Below are positions 18,179-24,838 of a stretch of DNA of 64,000 bases, piece after piece. Position 1 is the stretch's first letter, and each line of letters starts with the position of its first letter. This DNA comes from Bryobacterales bacterium (lineage in GTDB: Bacteria > Acidobacteriota > Terriglobia > Bryobacterales > Bryobacteraceae): assembly GCA_020847975.1 (NCBI GenBank), contig JADLBD010000213.1:108787-172786 (forward strand), given 5' to 3'. A program made the position numbers and the translations under genes. The notes under the pieces are model-generated. The model did no database searches, was not told where the DNA came from, and saw nothing but the letters and a program-made list of their open reading frames with translations.

Positions 18179-18634
18179 TCATTCGCCGCCAGGAGCGCGC
18201 TTGCTCACCATCAACAGGTGCTCACACACCAGCACGCACTCTCCAGCCTGGTTGAGAACCTCGCAGAACTCGACAACAATGCCGTGATCGGCGCGCCGGG
18301 GATGATCCCGCTTCTCCTTGATCTCCACCTTGACCCGGATGGTATCGCCGATGAAGACCGGCTTCAGGAAACGCAGCCGGTCGTACCCGTAGGAAAATGC
18401 CAGCGGGTTCACATCGCCAGCGGTCATGCCCACCGCCACGCTGAAAATCAGCGTGCCGTGCGCGATGCGCCTGCCGAAAGGCTGAGTCTTGCACCACTCC
18501 GCATCCATATGGTGCGGGTAGAAGTCGCCGGTCTGTCCCGCGTGCAGTACGAAGTCGGTCTCCGTGATGGTGCGGCCCATGGTCTCCCGGCGCGCGCCTG
18601 TTTCGTAATCTTCGAAATACTGTTCGCGGATCAC
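18179..18634 (-). CDS. MaoC-family enoyl-CoA hydratase/dehydratase
   Basis: 151 residues, a single hot-dog domain. The hydratase-2 catalytic stretch is present as GQTGDFYPHHMDAEW, with D37 and H42 at the active-site positions, followed by FGRRIAHGTLIFSVAVGM and FLKPVFIGDTIRVKVEI. It is convergent with the SBP-B gene, separated by 13 bp, and is a paralogue of the MaoC-like protein of the neighbouring operon, so both probably act on related acyl-CoA substrates. Divergent from the 18738 gene. Confidence 0.88.
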   Translation of the reverse strand: MIREQYFEDYETGARRETMGRTITETDFVLHAGQTGDFYPHHMDAEWCKTQPFGRRIAHGTLIFSVAVGMTAGDVNPLAFSYGYDRLRFLKPVFIGDTIRVKVEIKEKRDHPRRADHGIVVEFCEVLNQAGECVLVCEHLLMVSKRAPGGE

Positions 18635-18737
18635 TTGCCGTAAGCTCCGTACAGTCTATAGTAAAGCAACCTGTCCGGTTGCCGGAATCAGGGAAACGAG
18701 CCAGCGCGAGAGGCGCGGGCCGCGCCATAATCTACCT

Positions 18738-19484
18738 ATGCTTGTCGCCAATCCCAGGGGGGACTTCTCCTTCCTCAAGGGCATCAGCCCGTACTCGGCC
18801 GGAGCGGTGGCTTCGCCCGGCTTTCAGGTGGAGCACGCGCGGTTCCTGCGGCCTCTGCCGCTCGCCGCCGGATTTGAGGCCGTGGATGCGCACTTGAAGC
18901 GTCTCAACCGCTCGCGGCACGCCCTCTGCGGAATGGAACTTCGCTCTCCGCGCCCGTTCACATTTGCCGGCTTCGGCCAGTTCAACGCGGGGTACGTGGA
19001 GACTCTGAAGAAGTGGGACATCTTACAGGACGGGCTGAATCCCGTGGCCCGGACGAACATCGCGCCGGCCTATGATCCGCCATCGCAGCCTTCCGTCTAT
19101 GGATTCAGCTACACGATTCCAGCGCCGAATGCCCCGAAAACGTTCATCGTGGCGGGCGCGGGAGAACTGCCCGAGGGATCGCTCGATCCGCGCGACGTGG
19201 TGCGTCGCGGCGAGACCTCCCTCAGCGCGCTGGCCGAGAAGGCGATGTTTGTGATGAGCCTGATGGACGGCCGCATTCACGAATTGGGCGTGACGTGGGC
19301 GGATGTGACCGTGACCGAGGTGTACACGGTGTTCGACATGCATCCCTTCCTCGAGAAAGAGATCGTGGCGCGCATGGGCAAGGGCGCGCAGCACGGGCTG
19401 ACGTGGCATTATTCGCGGCCTCCGATTGAGAGCATCGAGTATGAGATGGATTTGCGGGGGTGCCGGCGGGAGATCGTGTTGTAG
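18738..19484 (+). CDS. Uncharacterised protein, C-terminal half possibly RidA/YjgF-like
   Basis: 248 residues, no signal peptide. The last 110 residues (RRGETSLSALAEKAMFVMSLMDGRIHELGVTWADVTVTEVYTVFDMHP and IEYEMDLRGCRREIVL) follow the helix-strand pattern of RidA-type proteins, where an LxxxGxxxxDVxxxxVY segment is typical. The first half also begins with FSFLKGISPYSAG, reminiscent of the start of a RidA domain, so a two-domain Rid-like fold is possible; related trimeric folds occur in chorismatases. I cannot assign a function. It lies beside the MaoC gene and the CoA-transferase operon, with which it may work. A CATAAT box (18726-18731) ends 6 nt before the ATG and there is no Shine-Dalgarno. 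Confidence 0.5.
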   Translation: MLVANPRGDFSFLKGISPYSAGAVASPGFQVEHARFLRPLPLAAGFEAVDAHLKRLNRSRHALCGMELRSPRPFTFAGFGQFNAGYVETLKKWDILQDGLNPVARTNIAPAYDPPSQPSVYGFSYTIPAPNAPKTFIVAGAGELPEGSLDPRDVVRRGETSLSALAEKAMFVMSLMDGRIHELGVTWADVTVTEVYTVFDMHPFLEKEIVARMGKGAQHGLTWHYSRPPIESIEYEMDLRGCRREIVL

Positions 19485-19592
19485 CGGCAAGTCGGGGAAG
19501 GAACTCGCGACTCCACTGGACGGCGGGGCTCCGTTGTGCGGGCTCGCTTCACCATCACCACGGCACTCGAAAGGGAGTCGATGGTTTCGCGC

Positions 19593-19904
19593 CTACTCGG
19601 GCCGGTTGTGGAGAATCCTCTTGATGTGGCGCTTCGCATGCAGCACTCCGACAATTTCAAGCGGAATCCGCGGCCGGTAGACAATCATGTACTGAAAAGG
19701 AAATGCGCGATAGAACAACACCGGAAGCTTGGTCAAATCCTCCCTCTTGTGCCCGAGACCGGGATGTTGTGCCAACAAGTCGAACTTCTCAAAAAGCGCG
19801 GATTCGACCCTGCCGGCAAAATCGACGCCGCTCTCTCGCGCCAGGTACGACCAAATCTCGTAAACGTCTTCCAGGGATTCCGGCGATAAGATGTAGCCGC
19901 CCAT
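19593..19904 (-). CDS. parE: ParE/RelE-family toxin
   Basis: 103 residues with the RelE/ParE fold: YILSPESLEDVYEIWSYLARESG at the N-terminus, LLAQHPGLGHKREDL in the middle and the strand pair FYRAFPFQYMIVYRPRIPLEIVGVLHAKRHI. The length and the pattern DxxEIWxYLA fit ParE (gyrase-inhibiting) better than RelE (ribosome-dependent RNase). It follows its antitoxin by 15 nt on the same strand. Confidence 0.85.
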   Translation of the reverse strand: MGGYILSPESLEDVYEIWSYLARESGVDFAGRVESALFEKFDLLAQHPGLGHKREDLTKLPVLFYRAFPFQYMIVYRPRIPLEIVGVLHAKRHIKRILHNRPE

Positions 19905-19919
19905 GCAGTCAGGCTCGGC

Positions 19920-20189
19920 TTAGGCGTTATTCTGTTTCCGCCAATCCGCCTTCCGCTGCTCGAGCCGCGCCCGCGCTTCCGTGCCGGAAATCCCTTCGCC
20001 CCGGTCGATCTGGGCGATTCCCCGCGCGATCTTTTCGTTAAGCTGATCCTTATTGTGGATCAGCCATTCGTTCTCCGCCGCCTGCGAAGCAAGCGCGTCA
20101 TGAATGACTTCTTCAACGCTCTGGAACGCGCCGCTCTGAAGCTGGCTTTGAATCAGCTTTTCGTCTTCGGGCGTCAGTTGAATGGTCAT
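19920..20189 (-). CDS. parD: ParD-like antitoxin
   Basis: 89 residues: MTIQLTPEDEKLIQSQLQSGAFQSVEEVIHDALASQAAE is the ribbon-helix-helix domain of ParD-type antitoxins (a strand, then two helices), followed by a charged helical tail that would bind the ParE groove. Antitoxin-first order with 15 nt to the toxin gene. Translation probably starts at or near the 5' end of the mRNA: the -10 box ends 6 nt before the ATG. Confidence 0.8.
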   Translation of the reverse strand: MTIQLTPEDEKLIQSQLQSGAFQSVEEVIHDALASQAAENEWLIHNKDQLNEKIARGIAQIDRGEGISGTEARARLEQRKADWRKQNNA

Positions 20190-20195
20190 GCTCTT

Positions 20196-20224
20196 AACCT
20201 ACGTCATGTCACAGGCCCGGTCAA
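20196..20224 (-). promoter_or_regulatory. Promoter of parDE
   Basis: On the minus strand, TTGACC (20224-20219), a 17-bp spacer and TAGGTT (20201-20196) form a sigma-70-type promoter whose predicted start is at about the parD ATG (20189). No long palindrome was found around it. Confidence 0.5.
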
Positions 20225-20241
20225 GTCTTCGAGTCTTCGGG

Positions 20242-21168
20242 TCAGGCACTAACCGCCCGCCGCAGGCGGTCCACCACGCCGGCCCATTCCCCGGTGTCCG
20301 GAGGCATCTCCACGGCAATCCAATCCAACCCCAGGGCATCCGCCGCATGCAGCGCCTCGTACAACTGCCGCGCATAGGCAACCGCGCCGGCAGGCATGCG
20401 CTGTTCATACTCCGCGTGCGCGGACGTGTGCATCCACAGGTATGCTCCGCGCCCGGCGGGCAATTTCCCGCCCCGGACGAGAATTACCGGCGTTCGCGGG
20501 CTGTAGTGGCGATGGTGCATCCCGGGCGAAGGGTGAGCGCCTTCCACTTTGCCCGCCATGCGCACCTGCCGGCCGAGAGCGGCTTCCAGATCCTCGCGGG
20601 ACACCATGCCGGGCCGTAGCAGCACAGGCTCCTCTCCGGCCAGGGAAACCACTGTCGATTCGATGCCCACCTTGCAGGGGCCGCCGTCGAGGATCATGTC
20701 CAGAGTGTTCCCGAACGCCGCGCGGACGTGGTCCGCGGTGGTGGGGGAAAGTTCGGTAAAGCGATTGGCGCTGGGTGCGGCTACGGGCACGCCAGCGCGG
20801 CGAATCACCTCGAGCATCACTTCATGAGCCGGCAGACGGAGCCCCACCGTGTCGAGTCCGGCGGTCACGATGTCGGGAATCACTTCGCGTTTGGGGACTA
20901 CCATCGTGAGCGGCCCCGGCCAAAAACGCGCCGCGAGCGTATCGGCTTCGGCGGGCCAGACACGGGCCAGGCCGCGCGCCATCTCGACGGAGCATACGTG
21001 CACGATCAGCGGACTGGTGACGGGCCGGCCCTTCACTTCATAGATGCGCGCCACGGCGCCCGCATCGAGCGCATTCGCGCCAAGCCCGTATACCGTCTCG
21101 GTGGGCAGCGCGACGAGTCCGCCGTTGCGCAGGATCGTGGCAGCCTGGTCCAGGTCTGTTTCCCTCAC
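20242..21168 (-). CDS. tsaC: L-threonylcarbamoyladenylate synthase (Sua5/TsaC type)
   Basis: 308 residues, the longer Sua5 form: an N-terminal YrdC domain (about 1-205) and a C-terminal Sua5 domain (about 220-308). It makes threonylcarbamoyl-AMP from threonine, bicarbonate and ATP for the t6A37 modification of ANN-decoding tRNAs. Visible landmarks are GGLVALPTETVYGLGANA (substrate loop), YEVKGRPVTSPLIVHV with the KxR motif, PSANRFTELSPTTADHV, and ESTVVSL. The SPGMHHRHYSPRTPVI stretch leads into the Sua5 domain. It starts 3 nt after the prfB stop, so it is likely co-transcribed with prfB. Confidence 0.93.
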   Translation of the reverse strand: MRETDLDQAATILRNGGLVALPTETVYGLGANALDAGAVARIYEVKGRPVTSPLIVHVCSVEMARGLARVWPAEADTLAARFWPGPLTMVVPKREVIPDIVTAGLDTVGLRLPAHEVMLEVIRRAGVPVAAPSANRFTELSPTTADHVRAAFGNTLDMILDGGPCKVGIESTVVSLAGEEPVLLRPGMVSREDLEAALGRQVRMAGKVEGAHPSPGMHHRHYSPRTPVILVRGGKLPAGRGAYLWMHTSAHAEYEQRMPAGAVAYARQLYEALHAADALGLDWIAVEMPPDTGEWAGVVDRLRRAVSA

Positions 21169-21171
21169 CAG

Positions 21172-22306
21172 TTACTCCGGCAGATCGTCCTTGGCGTCGC
21201 CCGCGATCTTGCCCGTTTTGCGCCACACGAGGTAGGCGTGCATGAACTCCTCGAGGCCGCCATCGAGAACGCGATCGACGTCGCCCACGGCGAGTTTGGT
21301 GCGGTGGTCCTTGATCATGCGATAGGGCGCGAGTACATAGCTGCGGATCTGGCTCCCGAAGTTGATCTCGAGTTTGGAATCCTCGAGCTTCTTTTCCTCC
21401 TCGCGCCGTTTGCGCATCTCGTGCTCGAACAGGCGCGCGCGGAGTTGTTTCAGCGCGCTGGCGCGGTTCTTGTGCTGCGAACGCTCGTTCTGGCACTGGA
21501 CGACGATTCCGGTGGGAAGGTGCGTCATGCGGATGGCGGAATCCGTGCGGTTGACGTGCTGCCCGCCGGCTCCGCTGGCGCGAAAAGTATCCACGCGCAG
21601 ATCCTCGGGCTTGATTTCGATCTTGATCTCGTCGTCCACCTGGGGAATCACGAAGACCGAGGCGAAGGAAGTATGCCGCCGGGCGTTGGCGTCGAAGGGG
21701 GAGATGCGAACGAGACGGTGCACGCCCACCTCGGATTGCAGCAGGCCGTATGCATTGTCGCCGTTGATTTCGAGGGTGGCGGACTTGATGCCCGCGCCCT
21801 CGCCCTCGAGGCGGTCCGTGATGACCGATTCGAACCCCATGCGTTCCGCCCAGCGCAGGTACATGCGCAAGAGCATCTCGGCCCAATCCTGGCTTTCGGT
21901 GCCTCCGGCTCCCGGATGGATGGTCAGAATGGCGCTGCGGGCGTCGTGCTCTCCGCTGAGGAGCATGGTGGTTTCCATCGCGCTCAGCCGCTCGGAGAGG
22001 GTCTTCAGTTCGCGTTCAATGTCGCGTGACACGTCTTCGCCCTCGGTGGCGAGTTCGAAGAGCGTCTCGACGTCGCTGGTCATGGCCGCGATCTGGGCGT
22101 CATTTTGCAGAGCCTGCTCGAGCCTCTTGCGGTCCTGCATCACCTTCTGGCTCAGCTCGGGCGAGTTCCAGAAATCGGGCGCCGAAATCTGATGATCCAA
22201 CGCTTCAAATTGTTTTCGCTTGGAAGGGGCGTCAAAGATAGCTCCGCACAGCGTCAGCTTGCTGGCGGAGCGGCAAATACTCCCTCTGGAGTTCGTCCAA
22301 CGTCAT
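21172..22306 (-). CDS. prfB: Peptide chain release factor 2, expressed by programmed +1 frameshift
   Basis: RF2 releases nascent peptides at UGA and UAA. The conserved SPF recognition motif (RISPFDANARRHTSF) and the GGQ hydrolysis motif (SGAGGQHVNRTDSAIRM) are present. The main frame is open only from 22233; the true start is ATG 22306, from which 24 codons (MTLDELQREY...RSYL) lead to an in-frame UGA at 22234-22232. The local sequence is CTT TGA C with a GGAG two codons upstream, the canonical autoregulatory shift site, and a +1 shift continues as DAPSKRKQFEALDHQ into the main frame. The product is about 377 residues. Start codon is 36 bp from the divergent ThDP-enzyme gene. Confidence 0.96.
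22231..22247 (-). promoter_or_regulatory. prfB programmed +1 frameshift site
   Basis: On the minus strand CGGAGCTATCTTTGAC: a Shine-Dalgarno-like GGAG, then CTT (22237-22235), in-frame TGA (22234-22232) and C. Ribosomes pausing at TGA when RF2 is scarce slip forward one base on CTT and read GAC (22233-22231). This arrangement is conserved across most bacterial prfB genes and is a feedback control on RF2 level. Confidence 0.95.
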
Positions 22307-22342
22307 ACATCTGATGGTAGCAGACCTGTACAATGGCTCGTG

Positions 22343-23896
22343 ATGAAACGAACGGCTGCGGAATGGCTGGTGGAGGCGCTGCGGGAGCGCGGCGTCGACT
22401 GGATGGCGGCGCTTTGCGGGCACGGGCTCGACCCGCTATTTGACGCGGCGACGCGGGCGGGAATGCGTCTGATCGATACACGCAATGAACAGACGGCGGC
22501 CTATATCGCGGAAGGATACGGCCGGCTGACGGGCAAGCCGGGCGTCTGCGCCACCTCGAGCGGCGTTGCCGTGGCGAACGCTCTCACGGGGGTCATGAAC
22601 GCATGGTTTGACCAGGCCCCCATGCTCTACATCAGCGGATCAGCGAATCTGCCCACTCTTGGACTGGGATGCTTCCAGGATTTGGATCAGGCGGGCGTGG
22701 TGAAGCCGGTCTCGAAATACTCTCATCTCGTGGACACGCCGGAGCGCATCGTGCAGATGTTCGACGAGGCATGGCAGACCGCCTGCGCGCCGCCGCGCGG
22801 CCCCGTGCACCTCATGATTCCCATGGATGTGCAGCGCGCCGAAGTGGATGGCGCGGCATTGCTTCGGGGGAACACCATTCCCGCTGCGCCGGGTGTCAGC
22901 GCGGAAGCAGTGGAAGCAGCCGCGCGCGTGCTGCGCGCGGCCGGGCGGCCGCTGATCATCGCGGGCAGCGAACTGCACTACAGCGGCGAGGGCGGGGAAC
23001 TCATCGCGTTTGCCGAATCCGCGGGCATTCCCGTTCAGACTCCCATTTGGGACCGCGGCATCTGTCCGCGGGATAGTGAGGCGTTCGTGGGTGTGATTGG
23101 CGCGGCCAGTGGAGATCCCGGCCTGCTGGCGGATTCCGATTGCGTCGTGCTGGCCGGCGCGGCTCCGGATTACCGCCTTGGGTATCTTCAAACCGGAGTG
23201 AAAGTGATCCGGCTGGACCGCGGCTGGAAGCAGTTGCGCGAGAAGCAGGATTGGCCCCGCACTTCGGAATGGCTGGAGGAGGCGCGGCGGAGGCGGACGG
23301 AATTCGCGGCGCGCATCCGGACATGCGCGGAAGCCCAACGCGTGGAGGGGCGCACGCACGCCATTGACGTCATCGATGCCATCGAGAAGGTGCTGCCTGC
23401 CGAGGGGACACTGCTGATTGACGGCGGAAGCATCGGCCAGTGGGCGCACCAGCTTCTGTGCCGGCGGCGCTACCCGGGCTACTGGCTGCCTTGCGGCCGA
23501 AGCGGCGTAGTGGGGTTTGGAATCGGAGGGGCGATGGCCGCGCGGCTGGCGGACCCGCGCCGTCCGGTGCTGCTGCTCTCCGGGGATGGGGCGTTCACGT
23601 TCAATGTTGCGGATCTCGAGTGCGCCTCGAGACAGGGACTTTCGTTCGTCGCGGTGGTGGCGGATGATCAATGCTGGGGGATTACGCATAGCGGACATTT
23701 GCGGCAATATGGCCAGGGAATGGCGACACAATTAGGAGCGATTCCATTTGATCAATTAGCGCGGTCATTGGGTGCGAACGGAGTGCGGGTCAACAAGCGC
23801 GAAGAGATTGCGGGGGCGCTCGATAGCGCTCTCGGATCAGGCGGTGTTACGGTGATCCACGTGCCGATTGTGGGCGGAAACCCCGGCGCGGATTAA
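22343..23896 (+). CDS. Thiamine-diphosphate-dependent enzyme, acetolactate synthase-like
   Basis: 517 residues with the three-domain ThDP fold: N-terminal pyrimidine-binding domain (about 1-165; NEQTAAYIAEGYGRLTGKPGVC carries the catalytic glutamate E49), central domain (about 180-310) and C-terminal diphosphate domain with GDG (414-416). In most members the motif ends NN; here it is ADDQCWG (440-446), an Asn-to-Asp change at the metal-binding end. No small subunit or branched-chain synthesis gene is nearby, so a biosynthetic acetolactate synthase is unlikely; related decarboxylases and lyases (oxalyl-CoA, benzoylformate, sulfo-acid types) share this architecture. Substrate unknown. The start ATG 22343 is 8 nt after a TACAAT box and has no Shine-Dalgarno. 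Confidence 0.8.
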   Translation: MKRTAAEWLVEALRERGVDWMAALCGHGLDPLFDAATRAGMRLIDTRNEQTAAYIAEGYGRLTGKPGVCATSSGVAVANALTGVMNAWFDQAPMLYISGSANLPTLGLGCFQDLDQAGVVKPVSKYSHLVDTPERIVQMFDEAWQTACAPPRGPVHLMIPMDVQRAEVDGAALLRGNTIPAAPGVSAEAVEAAARVLRAAGRPLIIAGSELHYSGEGGELIAFAESAGIPVQTPIWDRGICPRDSEAFVGVIGAASGDPGLLADSDCVVLAGAAPDYRLGYLQTGVKVIRLDRGWKQLREKQDWPRTSEWLEEARRRRTEFAARIRTCAEAQRVEGRTHAIDVIDAIEKVLPAEGTLLIDGGSIGQWAHQLLCRRRYPGYWLPCGRSGVVGFGIGGAMAARLADPRRPVLLLSGDGAFTFNVADLECASRQGLSFVAVVADDQCWGITHSGHLRQYGQGMATQLGAIPFDQLARSLGANGVRVNKREEIAGALDSALGSGGVTVIHVPIVGGNPGAD

Positions 23897-23910
23897 GCTG
23901 CGAATACCCA

Positions 23911-23939
23911 TTGACAGATCCAGAATTCAGGCTGAGAAT
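23911..23939 (+). promoter_or_regulatory. Promoter of the structured RNA
   Basis: TTGACA (23911-23916), 17-bp spacer, then GAGAAT (23934-23939, four of six consensus bases). It begins 14 nt after the stop of the ThDP-enzyme gene and would start transcription near 23946. Confidence 0.55.
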
Positions 23940-23945
23940 TGGGTT

Positions 23946-24200
23946 AGAAGGTAGCAGTAAGAGCCTTCAAAGATCTCCGAAAGGAGGTGCTGATGTAGAA
24001 AGGGCAGCAATGCCCGGAATCACATCAGGAGGTGCTCGTATAGAACCGGACAAGAGAGGGGGCGGTAGTTCTCATCTCTTCATGTGAAACCGTTACCGCG
24101 CACGGCCGGAAAGCGCAGTAAGACGCGCAATGGCATTCAATGCCTCCATGATGGCGTCAACCCGGTAACGGATGAAGAGATTGGGGCGATCCGCCCCTTT
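23946..24200 (+). ncRNA. Highly structured RNA, unassigned, about 255 nt
   Basis: Intergenic region with many exact helices and no plausible coding frame. Helices: CTCC-GAAA-GGAG (23975-23986); TGATGT/ACATCA (23991-23996 with 24022-24027) closing GGGCA-GCAA-TGCCC (24002-24015); AGAAC/GTTCT (24042-24046 with 24068-24072); a long stem ATCTCTTCAT (24074-24083) plus CCGTTACC (24090-24097), interrupted by a 6-nt bulge, with GGTAACGGATGAAGAGAT (24164-24181), together 18 bp; and inside it GACGC/GCGTC (24122-24126 with 24154-24158). Two loops are GNRA tetraloops. A promoter precedes it and a GC-rich hairpin follows it. I compared it by memory with common riboswitches, 6S, SRP, RNase P and tmRNA without a match. 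It may be a free-standing RNA or a leader of the next gene. Confidence 0.7.
24183..24200 (+). terminator. Possible terminator of the structured RNA
   Basis: GGGGCG (24183-24188), loop ATC, CGCCCC (24192-24197), followed by only three T residues. It lies directly after the 18-bp closing stem and 20 nt before the next start codon, where a separate -10 box TATACT (24209-24214) begins transcription of the next gene. Confidence 0.5.
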
Positions 24201-24220
24201 CGTGTGTCTATACTCGTTGT

Positions 24221-24838
24221 ATGGTGCGGCTCACTGCGCTGGTCCTTCTTGCTTGCTCTTTGCTTCCCGCGGAAAATGCGATGGAAGCGTTCGGCCTGAA
24301 ATGGGATGTTCCCGTCGCCGCCGACTGGAAGGTGGAAGACGGCGTGCTTCACCTGCTCACGCCGAGACCCTCCACCCAGCCGCGCCGTCCCTCGCAATAC
24401 GCCCTTGCGGAAACACCTGATTATCGCAAGGTGACCATCGAAGCCGAAGTGCAGCCTGAGCCGGCAGCCATCCGCAACCGGCATAACTCTCTCATCCTCG
24501 TTTACGCATGGAAGGACAAGGATCATTTCAACTACGCCCATCTCTCCGTCGATTCGGCGGCGCATGCCGCGGTGCACAACGGGATCTTTCATGTATTCGG
24601 CGGCGACCGTGTACGCATCAGTTCGCTCGAGGGTCCGGCGACCCTTCATGACGGCCGGTGGCATAAGGTGAAGCTGGTCTATGACGGGTCGAGCGGGCGC
24701 GTGGACGTTTGGGTGAATGGGGAAACCTCACCCTCCATGCGGGCTGTGGATATGAGCCTGGGAGCGGGCAAAGTGGGCATCGGCAGCTTCTTCGATATGG
24801 GCATGTTCCGGAACGTTCGCATCACTGGCGAGCAATGA
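24221..24838 (+). CDS. Secreted LamG/concanavalin-like protein (DUF1080-type fold)
   Basis: 205 residues. A signal peptide (MVRLTALVLLACSLLPAENA) precedes a beta-sandwich domain with the concanavalin-like pattern: WKVEDGVLHL, TIEAEVQPEPAAI, SLILVYAWKDKDHFNYAHLSVD, GRWHKVKLVYDGSSGRVDVWVNGE and KVGIGSFFDMGMFRNVRI. Such domains bind or act near polysaccharides; no catalytic residues can be named. Its 3' end overlaps the next gene by 4 nt (ATGA). It lies immediately downstream of the structured RNA. A TATACT box 6 nt before the ATG suggests a near-leaderless mRNA. Confidence 0.7.
   Translation: MVRLTALVLLACSLLPAENAMEAFGLKWDVPVAADWKVEDGVLHLLTPRPSTQPRRPSQYALAETPDYRKVTIEAEVQPEPAAIRNRHNSLILVYAWKDKDHFNYAHLSVDSAAHAAVHNGIFHVFGGDRVRISSLEGPATLHDGRWHKVKLVYDGSSGRVDVWVNGETSPSMRAVDMSLGAGKVGIGSFFDMGMFRNVRITGEQ

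Noticed and set aside
21172..22200. prfB starting at the ATG at 22200
   Set aside because: The upstream frame with the CTT-TGA-C shift site is intact and supplies the missing N-terminus.
23946..24200. c-di-GMP, SAM or other known riboswitch
   Set aside because: Some short strings look similar, but the conserved cores and helix order I know do not fit.
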